The notes: generated by a model from the letters alone, not told the origin. A stretch of DNA of 64,000 nucleotides from Alkalibacterium kapii (GCF_007988865.1 NZ_BJUY01000006.1:1-64000), one strand, 5' to 3'. Positions 17,559 to 28,675 are shown, counted from the first letter of the stretch. A program made the numbers and translations.

Positions 17559-18437
17559 TTATCCTTTTGTCGCACCTGAAGCAAGTCCCGAAATAAGGTA
17601 TTTCTGGAGCATCAAGTAAACCGTAGCGATCGGTACTGCGATCAGTACCGCACCCGCAGCAAAACGACTGAAGTTATTTGAGAACTGCGCATTTACGAAG
17701 TTATATAACCCTAACGCTAATGTATAATTCTCGGGACTACGTAACACGATCCGCGGTAATATAAAATCCATGAAAGGTGTCATGAAGTTGAATAATGCTA
17801 CCACAGATAAAATTGGTTTGGCCAGTGGCAGGAGAATCTGGAAAAAGATCCTGAAGTGACCGGCGCCATCCATTTTTGCTGATTCATCCAATGATTTAGG
17901 CAAAGTGTCAAAGTATCCCTTGACCAAGAAGGCGTTCATTGGTATCCCTCCGCCGATATAAATGAGTATCAGGCCCCATAGATTGTCTAATAGTCCTACA
18001 ATGTTCAGTAAGATATAAAGAGCCACCATTGCCATTAACACGGGGAACATCTGTAAGAGTAAGAAAGCATAGAGACCGTTCTTGCGTCCTTTGAAACGGT
18101 AGCGTGAAAAAGCATAGGCCACAAAACTAACTGTTAGGGTCGTAACGACCGTAACAACGGTAGAGACAAAGAGTGTGTTCCTATACCAAAGCAGATAGTC
18201 ACTTCTTGGACTAGTAAATAGCCATTTAAAGTTTTCCAGGGACCAGTTTTCTGGTGAAAGTGATGCAGCATAGAGATTGCTTGTCGTATTCATCGACATC
18301 GCAAAAGCCCAGAAAAGTGGATAGGCAATGATGACGAACATCACAGCTAAAACCAAATATATGAGTCCCACTTCAAAACGACTTTTTTGTTTACGGTTCA
18401 TTTGATTGCTGCTTATCTTTTTGAAAAGTTTATTCAT
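17559..18437 (-). CDS. malG: Maltodextrin ABC transporter permease MalG
   Basis: This 292-residue inner-membrane permease has six predicted helices. The cytoplasmic EAA loop DESAKMDGAGHFRIFFQILL (about residues 190-210) contacts the ATPase. It forms the translocation pore with MalF. Its start ATG (18437) overlaps the malF stop (ATGTAATG), and its ribosome site GAGGAGGG lies within the end of malF, so translation is coupled. No ATPase gene is present nearby; a shared MsmX-type ATPase elsewhere is assumed, as is usual in Firmicutes. Confidence 0.92.
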   Translation of the reverse strand: MNKLFKKISSNQMNRKQKSRFEVGLIYLVLAVMFVIIAYPLFWAFAMSMNTTSNLYAASLSPENWSLENFKWLFTSPRSDYLLWYRNTLFVSTVVTVVTTLTVSFVAYAFSRYRFKGRKNGLYAFLLLQMFPVLMAMVALYILLNIVGLLDNLWGLILIYIGGGIPMNAFLVKGYFDTLPKSLDESAKMDGAGHFRIFFQILLPLAKPILSVVALFNFMTPFMDFILPRIVLRSPENYTLALGLYNFVNAQFSNNFSRFAAGAVLIAVPIATVYLMLQKYLISGLASGATKG

Positions 18438-19753
18438 TACATGTTGCCCTCCTCTTTGAACGAACGTGAGCGTCTGAATTGGAAGAACGCAAAGGTTGCG
18501 ACAATAATTCCCAGAATCAGTGAGATGGCAGCTGCCATACTGAACTGAGAGTTGGTAAAGGTCAGATTATAGACCCAGGAAATCAGGATGTCCGTTCCTC
18601 CAGCATTCTGTCCACGTACAGCAGGTCCCCCTTCATTAAATAGGTAAATGATGTTGAAATTATTGAAGTTGAACGTGTACTGCGTTAATAAAAGTGGTCC
18701 TGTAGCAAACATCAAGTGTGGAAACGTAATGTTTGTAAACTTCTGCCAGCGGGAAGCGCCATCCATTTCTGCAGCCTCGTACCAGTCATCAGATATACCT
18801 TGAAGAACCCCCGAAAACAGAGCATAAACATATGGGAATCCAAGCCAGACTTGGATCATAATAATGGCGATTCGACTCCACATCACCTCTGTCATCCAAG
18901 GTATCGTCGTATTAAATAAGGGTTGAATAATATCTGTGTTGATTGCCCCAAAATTATCGTTGAATAGGGCAGAGAAAATAATGATCGTAACGAACCCTGG
19001 AACGGCCCAAGGCAAGATAAGTACTGTACGGATGAGTTTTTTTGCTTTGATGCGTTTATCATTCGTTAAAATAGCCAAAAACATTGCTAAAGCTATTTGG
19101 AGTGTTGTTGCCACGAAAGTCCACGTTATCGTCCATGTCAGCACGCTTAGGAATGTTTCACGCCATTCAGACAAGGTTACCAGTCGGATAAAGTTTTCAA
19201 AACCGACCCAACTTAAAAGATTACGCGGTGGGGCATTATACAAGTTATAATTTGTAAAGGCTAAAAACCCCATAAATAACAGTGGCAGGATGACCACAAA
19301 GACTAAAAGGCCAAATCCAGGGCCGATCAGTACATATGGAAAAGCGGTATCCCAAGAGTTTTTGAAATTTTCTACTACTCCGCCTGGCTTCCAGCCATAT
19401 CTGATTTTCTGAGCTTCGTTCTTTGCATCCTGAATGTTTATCCAGTAAAGCGCTGCATAGAAAATTGTGAAAAGTAGTGCTAAAATACCTTCGATCAAGA
19501 AGACCCGTGAGTCATCCACACGCGGTTCTGTTCCGAGTGTAACAAGTCCCTGGAGTCCAGAAGCAACGAAATCGAACATAACGAATGCAAAGGCCGCAAA
19601 CAGTATGAATAATGCAATCCCTTTTAATTTTCGTTTATTATAAATCTGTCCCATACCAGGAATAATAGATAATAGCATCGCTTTTTTTGGGCTATGATCC
19701 AGATTCTCTACTCGTGTCTGAGTCGGTTTATTTTGATTCTTATTGCTAGCCAT
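18437..19753 (-). CDS. malF: Maltodextrin ABC transporter permease MalF
   Basis: This 438-residue permease has an N-terminal extension with two or three helices before the core (SIIPGMGQIYNKRKLKG, a motif common at the start of Gram-positive MalF-like proteins). The EAA loop YEAAEMDGASRWQKFTNITF follows near residue 325. It pairs with MalG. ATG 19753 follows AAGGAG. An intercistronic stem-loop (19852-19882) separates it from malE, 166 bases upstream. Confidence 0.92.
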   Translation of the reverse strand: MASNKNQNKPTQTRVENLDHSPKKAMLLSIIPGMGQIYNKRKLKGIALFILFAAFAFVMFDFVASGLQGLVTLGTEPRVDDSRVFLIEGILALLFTIFYAALYWINIQDAKNEAQKIRYGWKPGGVVENFKNSWDTAFPYVLIGPGFGLLVFVVILPLLFMGFLAFTNYNLYNAPPRNLLSWVGFENFIRLVTLSEWRETFLSVLTWTITWTFVATTLQIALAMFLAILTNDKRIKAKKLIRTVLILPWAVPGFVTIIIFSALFNDNFGAINTDIIQPLFNTTIPWMTEVMWSRIAIIMIQVWLGFPYVYALFSGVLQGISDDWYEAAEMDGASRWQKFTNITFPHLMFATGPLLLTQYTFNFNNFNIIYLFNEGGPAVRGQNAGGTDILISWVYNLTFTNSQFSMAAAISLILGIIVATFAFFQFRRSRSFKEEGNM

Positions 19754-19851
19754 AATTTCTCTCCTTCTGCTCGCCCTATAGCAGTTATTTAGGTCTAAAG
19801 AGTTGATTAGATCAGCTCAGCTCTATACACATAAATAACTAATATGAAGAA

Positions 19852-19882
19852 GGAGACCGAGTCAAAGAATAACTCAATCTCC
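19852..19882 (-). other. Stem-loop between malE and malF
   Basis: GGAGA..AGT (19852-19862) pairs with ACT..TCTCC (19872-19882) with a 2x2 internal mismatch. There is no strong T-run after it on the minus strand. A hairpin here would keep malE mRNA more abundant than malFG, as is known for binding-protein operons. Confidence 0.6.
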
Positions 19883-19919
19883 AATTTCAAATTAGCTAGA
19901 CGTTATACTGTGATTCTGA

Positions 19920-21212
19920 TTATTGACCCATCAATGAAATTTCAGATTCGATGGTATTGACTGCTTCATCTAGTACTTCTTGTACATCGTCACCTTGCTG
20001 AATAAACTGTAGTGCGTCACCCATTGGCTCCCATACCTGTGCCATTTCTGGGATGTTTGGCATTGGAGTAGCATTCTGTGTCTGAGCAAAAATAGGTGCC
20101 ATCAGTTCATCATCGATTTCAACTGCTGTGTGTGCAGGCAACTCACCAGCCACCTCATAGTAAGTTTCTGAGCTTTCGGCATTTGTCATGAAGAGTGCCA
20201 GTTCTGTAGCCCAGTACTGATCTTCTGTGTAATAGTTGACTAACCAGCCTTTGTTCCCTGAGAATGAGGTCAATTGTTCGCCGTCTTTTGAAGGCAATTC
20301 TGCAACCATCAAGCTGTCTCCAAGAGCTTTTTCATAGTCTGGGATCGCCCAAGGGCCGTTGATGATCATTCCCACTTGTCCGTCCATGAACAGGCTGTTC
20401 GCGACTTCTAAATCAGTTCCTTGAGGCATAAGCCCATCTTCAAACCAAGATTGGATACTTTCCACTGATTCAACAGCTTCCGGTGTATTTAAACCGATGT
20501 CTGATGTATCGTAAGAACCGTCTTCGTTTTGAGCGAAGATATAGCCACCGTCAGCTGTGATGAACGGATACGTGAAGTATAAGTCTGCCGCGTTCATCAT
20601 AAAGCCGTATTGTTCGCCTTCAGTCAGGTCAGTAGCGGTCTGAGTCAAGTCTTCCATTGTTTCAGGTGCTTCTTCGACCAGATCTGTATTAATAAACAAA
20701 CCATATGTTTCTACAACGGCTGGAATACCGTACTGTACACCGTCGTAGCTGAATGCTGTTACAGCTTCTTCATTGTATTCGCCTAAGCGTTCCATTTGAT
20801 CATCAGTCAATTCCAGTTCTGCTGCTAAACCTTGCAGGTGGATATCTCCCATACGGTCATGCGGCTGGAAGAATAAATCAGGACCTTGCCCTGAAGGACC
20901 GTCAAGACTCATACCTTCTGTCTGTTCCAGCATGCTGTAAGGTGTGATTTCTACTTCGATACCATGTTCGTCAGTAAAGTTAGAAGTGATTTCTTCGTAT
21001 GCTTCTAACTGAGCTTCTTCGTCGTTTACCCAAACTTTCAGTGATTCTGGTTTTTCAGGAATATCAGTGCTTGCTGTTTCTTCAGTGGTGTCTCCTGATG
21101 TATCACCGGATGTGTCTTCTGAATCTGAGTTGTCACCTGAACCGCATGCGGCAAGTAGCCCAGCTGTGGAAAGTAATAATAGTCCTTTGTACCATAATTT
21201 CTTCTCTAACAT
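19920..21212 (-). CDS. malE: Maltodextrin-binding lipoprotein MalE
   Basis: A 430-residue extracellular solute-binding protein of family 1. The lipoprotein signal ends in the lipobox LLAACGS (Cys about residue 23). An acidic Gly/Asp/Ser/Thr tether follows, then the binding domain starting KPESLKVWVNDEE; later motifs include YGIPAVVETYGLF and MIINGPWAI, typical of maltodextrin-binding proteins. ATG 21212 (MLEKKLW) is chosen because GGGAGG precedes it by 8 bases; the ATG 15 bases upstream lacks a site. It heads the malE-malF-malG-amylopullulanase unit behind a promoter with cre and MalR sites. Confidence 0.93.
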   Translation of the reverse strand: MLEKKLWYKGLLLLSTAGLLAACGSGDNSDSEDTSGDTSGDTTEETASTDIPEKPESLKVWVNDEEAQLEAYEEITSNFTDEHGIEVEITPYSMLEQTEGMSLDGPSGQGPDLFFQPHDRMGDIHLQGLAAELELTDDQMERLGEYNEEAVTAFSYDGVQYGIPAVVETYGLFINTDLVEEAPETMEDLTQTATDLTEGEQYGFMMNAADLYFTYPFITADGGYIFAQNEDGSYDTSDIGLNTPEAVESVESIQSWFEDGLMPQGTDLEVANSLFMDGQVGMIINGPWAIPDYEKALGDSLMVAELPSKDGEQLTSFSGNKGWLVNYYTEDQYWATELALFMTNAESSETYYEVAGELPAHTAVEIDDELMAPIFAQTQNATPMPNIPEMAQVWEPMGDALQFIQQGDDVQEVLDEAVNTIESEISLMGQ

Positions 21213-21330
21213 TGTGTTTCCTCCCATTTACTTTTTATATTTGTCTGTTTCTCACTTCATCTTCTAACTTAAAAAGAAAATCCGTGGAACTGAATTAGTT
21301 AAAACATGTGGTGTAAGTGATTACATTCTA

Positions 21331-21370
21331 ACTATATAAGCTTTAAGTCAAGCTTGCAATCGTTTTTTCA
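21331..21370 (-). promoter_or_regulatory. malE promoter with cre-like site
   Basis: On the minus strand TTGCAA (21359-21354), 17-nt spacer, TATAGT (21336-21331). The -35 box is embedded in a cre-like TTGCAATCGTTTTTT (21354-21368, one mismatch), so CcpA would compete with polymerase. The MalR operator lies immediately upstream at 21372-21385. Confidence 0.7.
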
Positions 21371-21371
21371 A

Positions 21372-21385
21372 TGTTACCGGTATCA
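21372..21385 (-). promoter_or_regulatory. Predicted MalR operator of the malE operon
   Basis: TGTTACCGGTATCA, the most symmetrical core (ACCGGT) of the four sites. It sits directly upstream of the -35 region and just after the dexB stop, the only gap in which a malE promoter can lie. Confidence 0.78.
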
Positions 21386-21409
21386 GGATCAACCTGCTAT
21401 TGCGTTCCC

Positions 21410-23062
<1,653 letters not shown>

Positions 23063-23066
23063 TCAT

Positions 23067-23729
23067 TCACTTTTCTGCTTGTTTCAATATATCTTTTAAT
23101 TTCAGTTGTTTCGTTTCTTTAACAAAGTAATTAGCCTTTTGCATGGCTGTTTCTGATCCCACACCTACTGAAAACATGCCCGCCGCATTGATCGCCTCAA
23201 TACCCGCTTCAGCGTCTTCAAGACCTATACACTCGGTTGGGTCCAGTCCTAATAATTCAGCGCCTTTAAGGAATATTTCCGGGTCGGGTTTCCCTGCATT
23301 AAGGGAAGCTGGATCGACGACTGTTCCTTTGAACAAGTCTTCGATTTCGAGCTGTCTGATTATTTTGGGTCCATTTTTACTTGCTGAAGCCAGTGCCATC
23401 TTAAGGTTTCTTTCTTGCACCTCTTTAAGTAATGCTTCTATTCCGGGAAGTAAATCATCGTGCGTGATTTTCTCGATGTATTGCTGGTACTCTTCATTTT
23501 TTTGAGCTGCAAGCTTTTGTTTTTCTTCTTTTGTATAGTCTTTTTCTTTATTTCCATGTTTAAGGATCAAGTCGAGCGATTCCATACGACTGATCCCTTT
23601 TAACTGCTCATTGAATTCCCGGTCGATTTCTATGTCAAGTTTTTCAGCCAGACTTTTCCAAGCTAAATAGTGATACTCTGCTGTATCCGTGATCACGCCG
23701 TCCAAGTCAAATATTAATCCTTTAATCAT
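23067..23729 (-). CDS. pgmB: Beta-phosphoglucomutase
   Basis: A 220-residue HAD-superfamily enzyme converting beta-glucose-1-phosphate (product of maltose phosphorylase) to glucose-6-phosphate. Nucleophile Asp8 and acid/base Asp10 lie in FDLDGVITD. The cap domain carries LKGISRMESLDLIL, typical of PgmB; later motifs are ALASASKNG and GLEDAEAGIEA. Ribosome site AAGGAGGAG before ATG 23729. In related loci pgmB follows the phosphorylase directly; here ~540 bases with a repeat array and a terminator-like hairpin intervene. Confidence 0.93.
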   Translation of the reverse strand: MIKGLIFDLDGVITDTAEYHYLAWKSLAEKLDIEIDREFNEQLKGISRMESLDLILKHGNKEKDYTKEEKQKLAAQKNEEYQQYIEKITHDDLLPGIEALLKEVQERNLKMALASASKNGPKIIRQLEIEDLFKGTVVDPASLNAGKPDPEIFLKGAELLGLDPTECIGLEDAEAGIEAINAAGMFSVGVGSETAMQKANYFVKETKQLKLKDILKQAEK

Positions 23730-23766
23730 AATGTCTCCTCCTTGAAATGTTTATTTTTAAATGATG

Positions 23767-23794
23767 AAAAAAGAGAGATGTCCATCTCTCTTTT
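23767..23794 (-). terminator. Terminator hairpin immediately upstream of pgmB
   Basis: On the minus strand AAAAGAGAGATG pairs with CATCTCTCTTTT around two bases and is followed by TTTTTTCATC. It ends only 37 bases before the pgmB start. It would stop transcription from the phosphorylase side and could act as an attenuator. Confidence 0.8.
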
Positions 23795-23795
23795 C

Positions 23796-23804
23796 ATTAT
23801 ATCA
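23796..23804 (-). promoter_or_regulatory. Possible extended -10 promoter for pgmB-dexB
   Basis: The minus strand reads TGATATAAT, an extended -10 box, with no clear -35. Initiation about 7 bases downstream would start inside the terminator hairpin, leaving only part of it in the transcript, so pgmB-dexB could be expressed independently. Confidence 0.4.
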
Positions 23805-23850
23805 TTGCCTTCAAAGATCTCGTGCTTACTCATTTTCCTGTATTTACTTC

Positions 23851-24180
23851 GAAAGTGCTTACTCACTCACTGGTTACCTCTCGAGTTCGACATTTGCAGC
23901 TCGAAAGTACTTACTCAGCCACTGGTTACCTCATGAGTTCGACATCTGTAGCTCGAAAGTGCTTGCTCAGCCACTGCTTACCTCTCAAGTTCGACATTTG
24001 CAGCTCAAAAGTACTTACTCAGCCACTGGTTACCTCATGAGTTCGACATTTGCAGTTCAAAAGTGCTTACTCACTCACTCACTGCCTCATGAGTTCGACA
24101 TTTGCACCTCAAAAGTGCATACTCAGCCACTGTTTACCTCTCGAGTTCGACATTCATGCGGCAAAAGTGCTCACTCACTC
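23851..24180. repeat. 52-bp tandem repeat array (six full copies plus a partial)
   Basis: Repeat units begin at 23851, 23903, 23955, 24007, 24059, 24111 and 24163, exactly 52 bases apart. Each has the order GAAAGTGCTTACTCAGC, CACTGGTTACCTC, then TGAGTTCGACATTTGCAGCTC. In the better conserved copies TTCGA and TCGAA flank a ten-base loop and can form a small hairpin. A 52-bp period is not a multiple of three, so a repeated peptide is ruled out; the open frames across it are by-products. A partial degenerate copy may extend back to about 23822. It lies between maltose phosphorylase and pgmB. Confidence 0.93.
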
Positions 24181-24240
24181 CAAAAATCTTATCTCAGTTA
24201 GCAGTAAGACCACTTTTCTTGACAAACGAACAGGAAGGAA

Positions 24241-24262
24241 GAAATCATCTTTGGATGATTTC
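24241..24262 (-). other. Hairpin just after the maltose phosphorylase gene
   Basis: GAAATCATC (24241-24249) pairs perfectly with GATGATTTC (24254-24262) around a TTTG loop. On the minus strand it is followed by TTCCTTCC, only moderately U-rich; a partial terminator or an mRNA 3'-end stabiliser. Confidence 0.6.
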
Positions 24263-24270
24263 AACCCTTT

Positions 24271-26541
24271 TTATTTTTGGATGGTTTGTTCCAGGCTGTC
24301 TTCGAGTAAAACCTCTTTACCATATAAATTAAAGTTCAGTGAATCACCTTCTTGTAGGTTGAATGCCACCGTTTCTTTGTCGACTGTGACTTTGATCAGT
24401 CGGCCACGATAATTCAGCTTGAACTCATAACCGTTCCACTGTTCTGGGCAGTAAGGTGAAAACGACAGATCTCCTGTCAGCGTGCGCATACCCGCAAATC
24501 CATGAACAATCGACAGCCAGCCCCCACTCATCGACGTCGTGTGCAGTCCATCTTCAGTATCATTGTTGTAGTTATCCAAATCCAAGCGCGCCGTCCGTTC
24601 GTACATCTCAAAGGCTTTTTCTTTTTTACCTAACTCTGATGCCAGAATCGAATGGACCAGAGGCGAAAGCGAAGATTCATGAACAGTCATCGGCTCGTAA
24701 AAGTCAAAATTGTTTTCTTTCTCGGATAGACTAAACTCATGATTCAAGAAGTATAGCCCCTGCAAGACATCTGCCTGTTTGATAAATGGCGAACGCAGAA
24801 TTTTGTCCCATGACCAGTTCTGATTGATCGGACGTTCTTCAGGACTAAGTGACTTAACTGGCCGTAAATCTTTATCCAAGAAGGTGTCATGCTGAACGAA
24901 AATATCCAGTTCTTCATCTTTAGGGAAGTACATATCCTCAATAATATCTTTCCATTTTGCGATTTCTTCATCAGAAACGTTTAAACTGGTTTTCTTTTCA
25001 TCAGACACTTTCTCCAGTGTTTCCAACGTATAGCGCAGTGTCCAGGTCGCCATTTTATTGGTGTACCAGTTGTTGTTGACGTTATTTTCATATTCATTTG
25101 GTCCTGTCACTCCGTGAATCATATATTTTTTATTGCGGTTTGAATAATGAACACGGTCCGCCCAGAAACGTGAAATCCCAGTGAGGACTTCAATACCCTG
25201 ATCAAGTAAATAAGATTCGTCGCCATAATAAGTGGTGTAATTGAATATCGCATGGGCGATCGCGCCGTTACGATGTATTTCTTCAAAGGTTATCTCCCAT
25301 TCATTGTGGCATTCGATGCCGGTAAAGGTGACCATCGGATATAAAGCGCCTTTCAGTCCCTGTTTGTCCGCATTGATATATGCTTCTTCAAGCTGATTAT
25401 AGCGATACAAAAGAAGCTGCTTTGAAACTTCTTTATCCGTAATAGACAAATACATCGGAAGTATGCAGGCTTCTGTATCCCAGTATGTCGCGCCACCATA
25501 TTTTTCGCCGGTAAACCCTTTTGGCCCCACGTTTAAACGAGGATCTTCGCCATAATAGGTTGAAAAGAGCTGGAATATATTGAATCGGATTCCCTGCTGG
25601 CTTTCCTGATCACCATCGATCACGACATCAGCATTGTTCCAGCGTGATTCCCACTCTGCAACGTGTGCATCTTTTAAATCAGTAAATGACTTTTCATTGG
25701 CCTCGCTTAAAATTTGTTCTGCTGCGTTGACTTGATCCGCCTCTTTGACATCGCGACTTGTTATGACAGAAACCTTTTTCGTCAAGGAAACCGTATCACC
25801 TTCCGATACCTTTCCTTTATAAGTTTCAGAAACTTTCATTTCCGTTTCATTATGATTTTCTTTACTCAAGCCTTTTACAGTACTACTCATCATTGTGGTT
25901 ACTGTAAACCGCTCCGTCCCGAAATTATTTTCGACTGTTTTCGTCGTTAGATAAGGATGCGGCGTTGATCCACGATCACGTTCCAGCCAGAATTTTTCAT
26001 CGTAGTTGCTGTCTTCATTCGTGACATCTCCATCTAAAAGAGGCATCATTTCAATGGATGGGTTGCCTTTAAGCACTTCTGCTCTAATATTTATGACAGC
26101 CAACTCTTTAGTTTCAGCACTGACAAAGCGTGAAAATGTTAAAGCAATCTCAGTATTCCCTTTCGACCAGGTGTAAGAACGGTTGAGGACGCCTGCTTTC
26201 ATGTCCAGTTCCAACTGATAATCTTTTACTTCGTCTACAGCCAAATTAATAAGGTGTCCGTCGACCTTGATCATTACCGGGATAAAATTCGTGGCATTGA
26301 TCACCTTGCCGAAGTACTCTGGATAGCCGATTTTCCACCAGCCTACACGCGTTTTATCAGGATACCAGACACCAGCCAAATATGTCCCGATATGAGTATC
26401 GCCAGAGTATCCTTCTTCAAAGTTTCCACGCAGTCCCATATATCCGTTACCGATCGCCGTTAAACTTTCTTGAACACGCTTATCTTTTTTAACCTCAGTG
26501 GTAATGACTTTCCACGGGTCAACTTTCGCTATTCTCTTCAT
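24271..26541 (-). CDS. malP: Maltose phosphorylase (GH65)
   Basis: A 756-residue cytoplasmic enzyme splitting maltose with phosphate into glucose and beta-glucose-1-phosphate. N-terminal beta-sandwich (about 1-270) with [13 protein letters not shown]; (alpha/alpha)6 barrel (about 320-690) with the phosphate-loop region and the general acid Glu483 in [21 protein letters not shown] near residue 655 contributes to phosphate binding. Length is typical. PgmB downstream and MapP/MalEFG in the locus support maltose rather than trehalose or kojibiose. It starts 30 bases after the neopullulanase; ribosome site AGGATG before ATG 26541. Confidence 0.92.
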   Translation of the reverse strand: MKRIAKVDPWKVITTEVKKDKRVQESLTAIGNGYMGLRGNFEEGYSGDTHIGTYLAGVWYPDKTRVGWWKIGYPEYFGKVINATNFIPVMIKVDGHLINLAVDEVKDYQLELDMKAGVLNRSYTWSKGNTEIALTFSRFVSAETKELAVINIRAEVLKGNPSIEMMPLLDGDVTNEDSNYDEKFWLERDRGSTPHPYLTTKTVENNFGTERFTVTTMMSSTVKGLSKENHNETEMKVSETYKGKVSEGDTVSLTKKVSVITSRDVKEADQVNAAEQILSEANEKSFTDLKDAHVAEWESRWNNADVVIDGDQESQQGIRFNIFQLFSTYYGEDPRLNVGPKGFTGEKYGGATYWDTEACILPMYLSITDKEVSKQLLLYRYNQLEEAYINADKQGLKGALYPMVTFTGIECHNEWEITFEEIHRNGAIAHAIFNYTTYYGDESYLLDQGIEVLTGISRFWADRVHYSNRNKKYMIHGVTGPNEYENNVNNNWYTNKMATWTLRYTLETLEKVSDEKKTSLNVSDEEIAKWKDIIEDMYFPKDEELDIFVQHDTFLDKDLRPVKSLSPEERPINQNWSWDKILRSPFIKQADVLQGLYFLNHEFSLSEKENNFDFYEPMTVHESSLSPLVHSILASELGKKEKAFEMYERTARLDLDNYNNDTEDGLHTTSMSGGWLSIVHGFAGMRTLTGDLSFSPYCPEQWNGYEFKLNYRGRLIKVTVDKETVAFNLQEGDSLNFNLYGKEVLLEDSLEQTIQK

Positions 26542-26571
26542 TTTTTACACATCCTAATCTCTGAATTCTTA

Positions 26572-28452
26572 CTACTGATCGTTTTTGATCGCTGCAAGCA
26601 GTACTTTTCTTTTTTTCGCTCGTTTTTGTTTTTCCATAAGGCGTTTTTTCTTTTCTTCTTCTTTATCCACGTAATAGTAAACGGAAAAACCGTTTTGGTC
26701 GAGGACTTCATCTTGTTCATATGTGTCGTCTCTAAAACCAAACACTTTTTGTGCGTCATTTGGAAGCAGCGGGAGGAAGGCAGCTTCTTCATCCTGATTA
26801 AAGAAGAAGTAAAGTTCCTGATTACCCAGCTTACGTTTAAAGCCAATGAACTGTTCATCGTCTCTAACGTCGTGCCATTCTGTTTCTCCGTAACTCAAAA
26901 TTGCCTGATACTTTTTACGGAAGCGAATCAGTTCTTTTGAGAAGTGGAGCATGTCGTGGTCCTGTTTGTTTTCATCCCAGATCATACACTTTCGGCAGTC
27001 AGGGTCGGGGCCGCCGTCAAGGCCTACTTCTGTTCCATAATACATGCATGGGGCACCCGGTTGTGAATAAAGGAAGGTCATAGCTGCTTTAACCAGACTC
27101 TTATCTCCATACGCTTTTGTTAACACACGCGGCGTGTCATGGGAGTCTAAAAGGTTGAACATGACTTCACTTGTTTGCTTGCGATAAAGCATCAACTGAC
27201 TATTAAGACTTGAAACCAAACGAGTCGGCGACAGGATTTTTTTAAAGAAGTAGTTTTCAATATTATCTGTAAAGGCATAGTTCATGACTGCGTGGAATTC
27301 ATCCCCATTCAACCAGTTCTGGGAAGAATGCCAGATCTCACCTAAAATATACAAATCTTCTTTGATCGCTGTGGTTTCTTTGAAGAATCTTTTCCAGAAG
27401 AAATGATCCACTTCATTCGCGACATCCAATCGCCAGGCATCGATATCGAATTCTTCGATCCAGTAAGTTGCAATATCCAAAAGATACTCCTGGACCTCGG
27501 GATTGGCTGTATTCAGTTTTGGCATGTGACCCGTGAACGCAAACGTATCGTAATTGACGCGGCCCACATTTTCCAGTTCCTCCGTGCTCATACCACTGAC
27601 ATCCTGAACTGGAAAGGAGTGAATATAGAACCAGTCTTTGTATTTAGAATTTTCCTGATTCTCAAGTACATCCTGCCACTGGCTCGATTGGATACCCACA
27701 TGATTAAAGACCGCATCGATCATGATTTTCATACCGCGCTTATGGGCTTCATCCACAACTTTTTTGAAAAGTGCTTTGTCACCAAAATCAGGATCGATTT
27801 CTTTGTAATCGATCGTATCGTACTTATGGTTGGAATGCGCCTTAAAGATGGGCGTAAAGTAAATTCCATTAATGCCTAAGTCTTCTAAATAGTCGAGACC
27901 ATCGAGCACACCTTGAAGATCCCCTCCGTAAAAGTCATCGCGAGACGGATGTTCCTTGCTTGCCCATGGGAGAGTCCCTTTACGATCATTACTTTTGTCT
28001 CCGTTTCTAAAGCGATCCGGGAAAATCTGGTACCAAATCGTTTCACTCGCCCATTTTGGCGCACGGAAAGCATCGATTTCGTGTATATAAGGGACACGGA
28101 AGTAAAAATTCATTTGTTCAAGAAAGACTTCTTCAAAAGGATAGACACCTTGATCCGAATAAAAAATTTCGATGCCGTCCTTACCGATCACGCGAAAGCC
28201 ATAAGCCATACGTTTTGTCGGCTCATGCGTATCGATCATCCAATAATCATGCATCGTCGTGGTGGCCACTTTTTTCATTTCTTTTCCTTGTTTGTACCAT
28301 TTCTGTTCATCCAGGGCATAAGGATCCCCACTGATCAGTTCAACACTATCAACATCTTTTGCTTTCGTACGTATACGAATATGATAATGTCCCCGTTCAT
28401 ATAAATAAGCATATTCACTTTCTGAGCGGTGATAAATTGCTGCTGTATCCAT
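26572..28452 (-). CDS. Neopullulanase/cyclomaltodextrinase (CBM34-GH13_20)
   Basis: A 626-residue cytoplasmic enzyme without a signal peptide. N-terminal CBM34 domain (about 1-125) used for dimerisation in this family; GH13 barrel with IDAVFNHVG, WRLDVANEVDH (nucleophile Asp), LGEIWH (acid/base Glu) and LDSHDTPR. The Asn-Glu-Val-Asp stretch after the nucleophile is a GH13_20 signature. It would cut cyclodextrins and maltodextrins to maltose for the phosphorylase. The C-terminal ~30 residues are very basic (KEEEKKKRLMEKQKRAKKRK), an unusual tail. It is the first gene of its unit; AGAAGGAGA before ATG 28452, with promoter, MalR operator and cre-like site upstream. Confidence 0.9.
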   Translation of the reverse strand: MDTAAIYHRSESEYAYLYERGHYHIRIRTKAKDVDSVELISGDPYALDEQKWYKQGKEMKKVATTTMHDYWMIDTHEPTKRMAYGFRVIGKDGIEIFYSDQGVYPFEEVFLEQMNFYFRVPYIHEIDAFRAPKWASETIWYQIFPDRFRNGDKSNDRKGTLPWASKEHPSRDDFYGGDLQGVLDGLDYLEDLGINGIYFTPIFKAHSNHKYDTIDYKEIDPDFGDKALFKKVVDEAHKRGMKIMIDAVFNHVGIQSSQWQDVLENQENSKYKDWFYIHSFPVQDVSGMSTEELENVGRVNYDTFAFTGHMPKLNTANPEVQEYLLDIATYWIEEFDIDAWRLDVANEVDHFFWKRFFKETTAIKEDLYILGEIWHSSQNWLNGDEFHAVMNYAFTDNIENYFFKKILSPTRLVSSLNSQLMLYRKQTSEVMFNLLDSHDTPRVLTKAYGDKSLVKAAMTFLYSQPGAPCMYYGTEVGLDGGPDPDCRKCMIWDENKQDHDMLHFSKELIRFRKKYQAILSYGETEWHDVRDDEQFIGFKRKLGNQELYFFFNQDEEAAFLPLLPNDAQKVFGFRDDTYEQDEVLDQNGFSVYYYVDKEEEKKKRLMEKQKRAKKRKVLLAAIKNDQ

Positions 28453-28513
28453 AAAAATCTCCTTCTATTTATATATTTTTTCCCTGATTTTTCTCATCGT
28501 CCACTTCACGATC

Positions 28514-28528
28514 TTAAAGCGGTTTCAA
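28514..28528. promoter_or_regulatory. cre-like site in the neopullulanase leader
   Basis: On the minus strand TTGAAACCGCTTTAA matches WTGNAANCGNWNNCW with one mismatch. It lies about 25 bp downstream of the predicted -10 box. Confidence 0.55.
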
Positions 28529-28551
28529 CCCGATTTTAGCATCTGGAAATA

Positions 28552-28586
28552 ATTATACAAGAACAATTGCTGTGTTATCGGTAACA
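28552..28586 (-). promoter_or_regulatory. Predicted promoter and MalR operator of the neopullulanase-malP unit
   Basis: TGTTATCGGTAACA (28573-28586) is a near-perfect palindrome of the locus motif. On the minus strand a TATAAT (28557-28552) follows 15 bp later, placing the operator across the -35 region, where a repressor would occlude polymerase. Whether malR acts as repressor or activator here cannot be read from sequence. Confidence 0.72.
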
Positions 28587-28675
28587 GGATAACACATAAC
28601 CATAAAAAAAGATGGTTTTATTTTTGTCCGCATTATATCACTTTAGAGCCGCTTAGCTTGTCTGCAAAAACAACA

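Noticed and set aside
23851-24180. CRISPR array
   Set aside because: Units are contiguous 52-bp repeats without unique spacers, and no cas genes are present.
23761-24201. Open frames on the plus strand through the 52-bp array, giving Ser/Thr/Leu-rich repeats
   Set aside because: The period is not divisible by three, so each repeat is read in a new frame; no ribosome site, and the frames are a consequence of the array.
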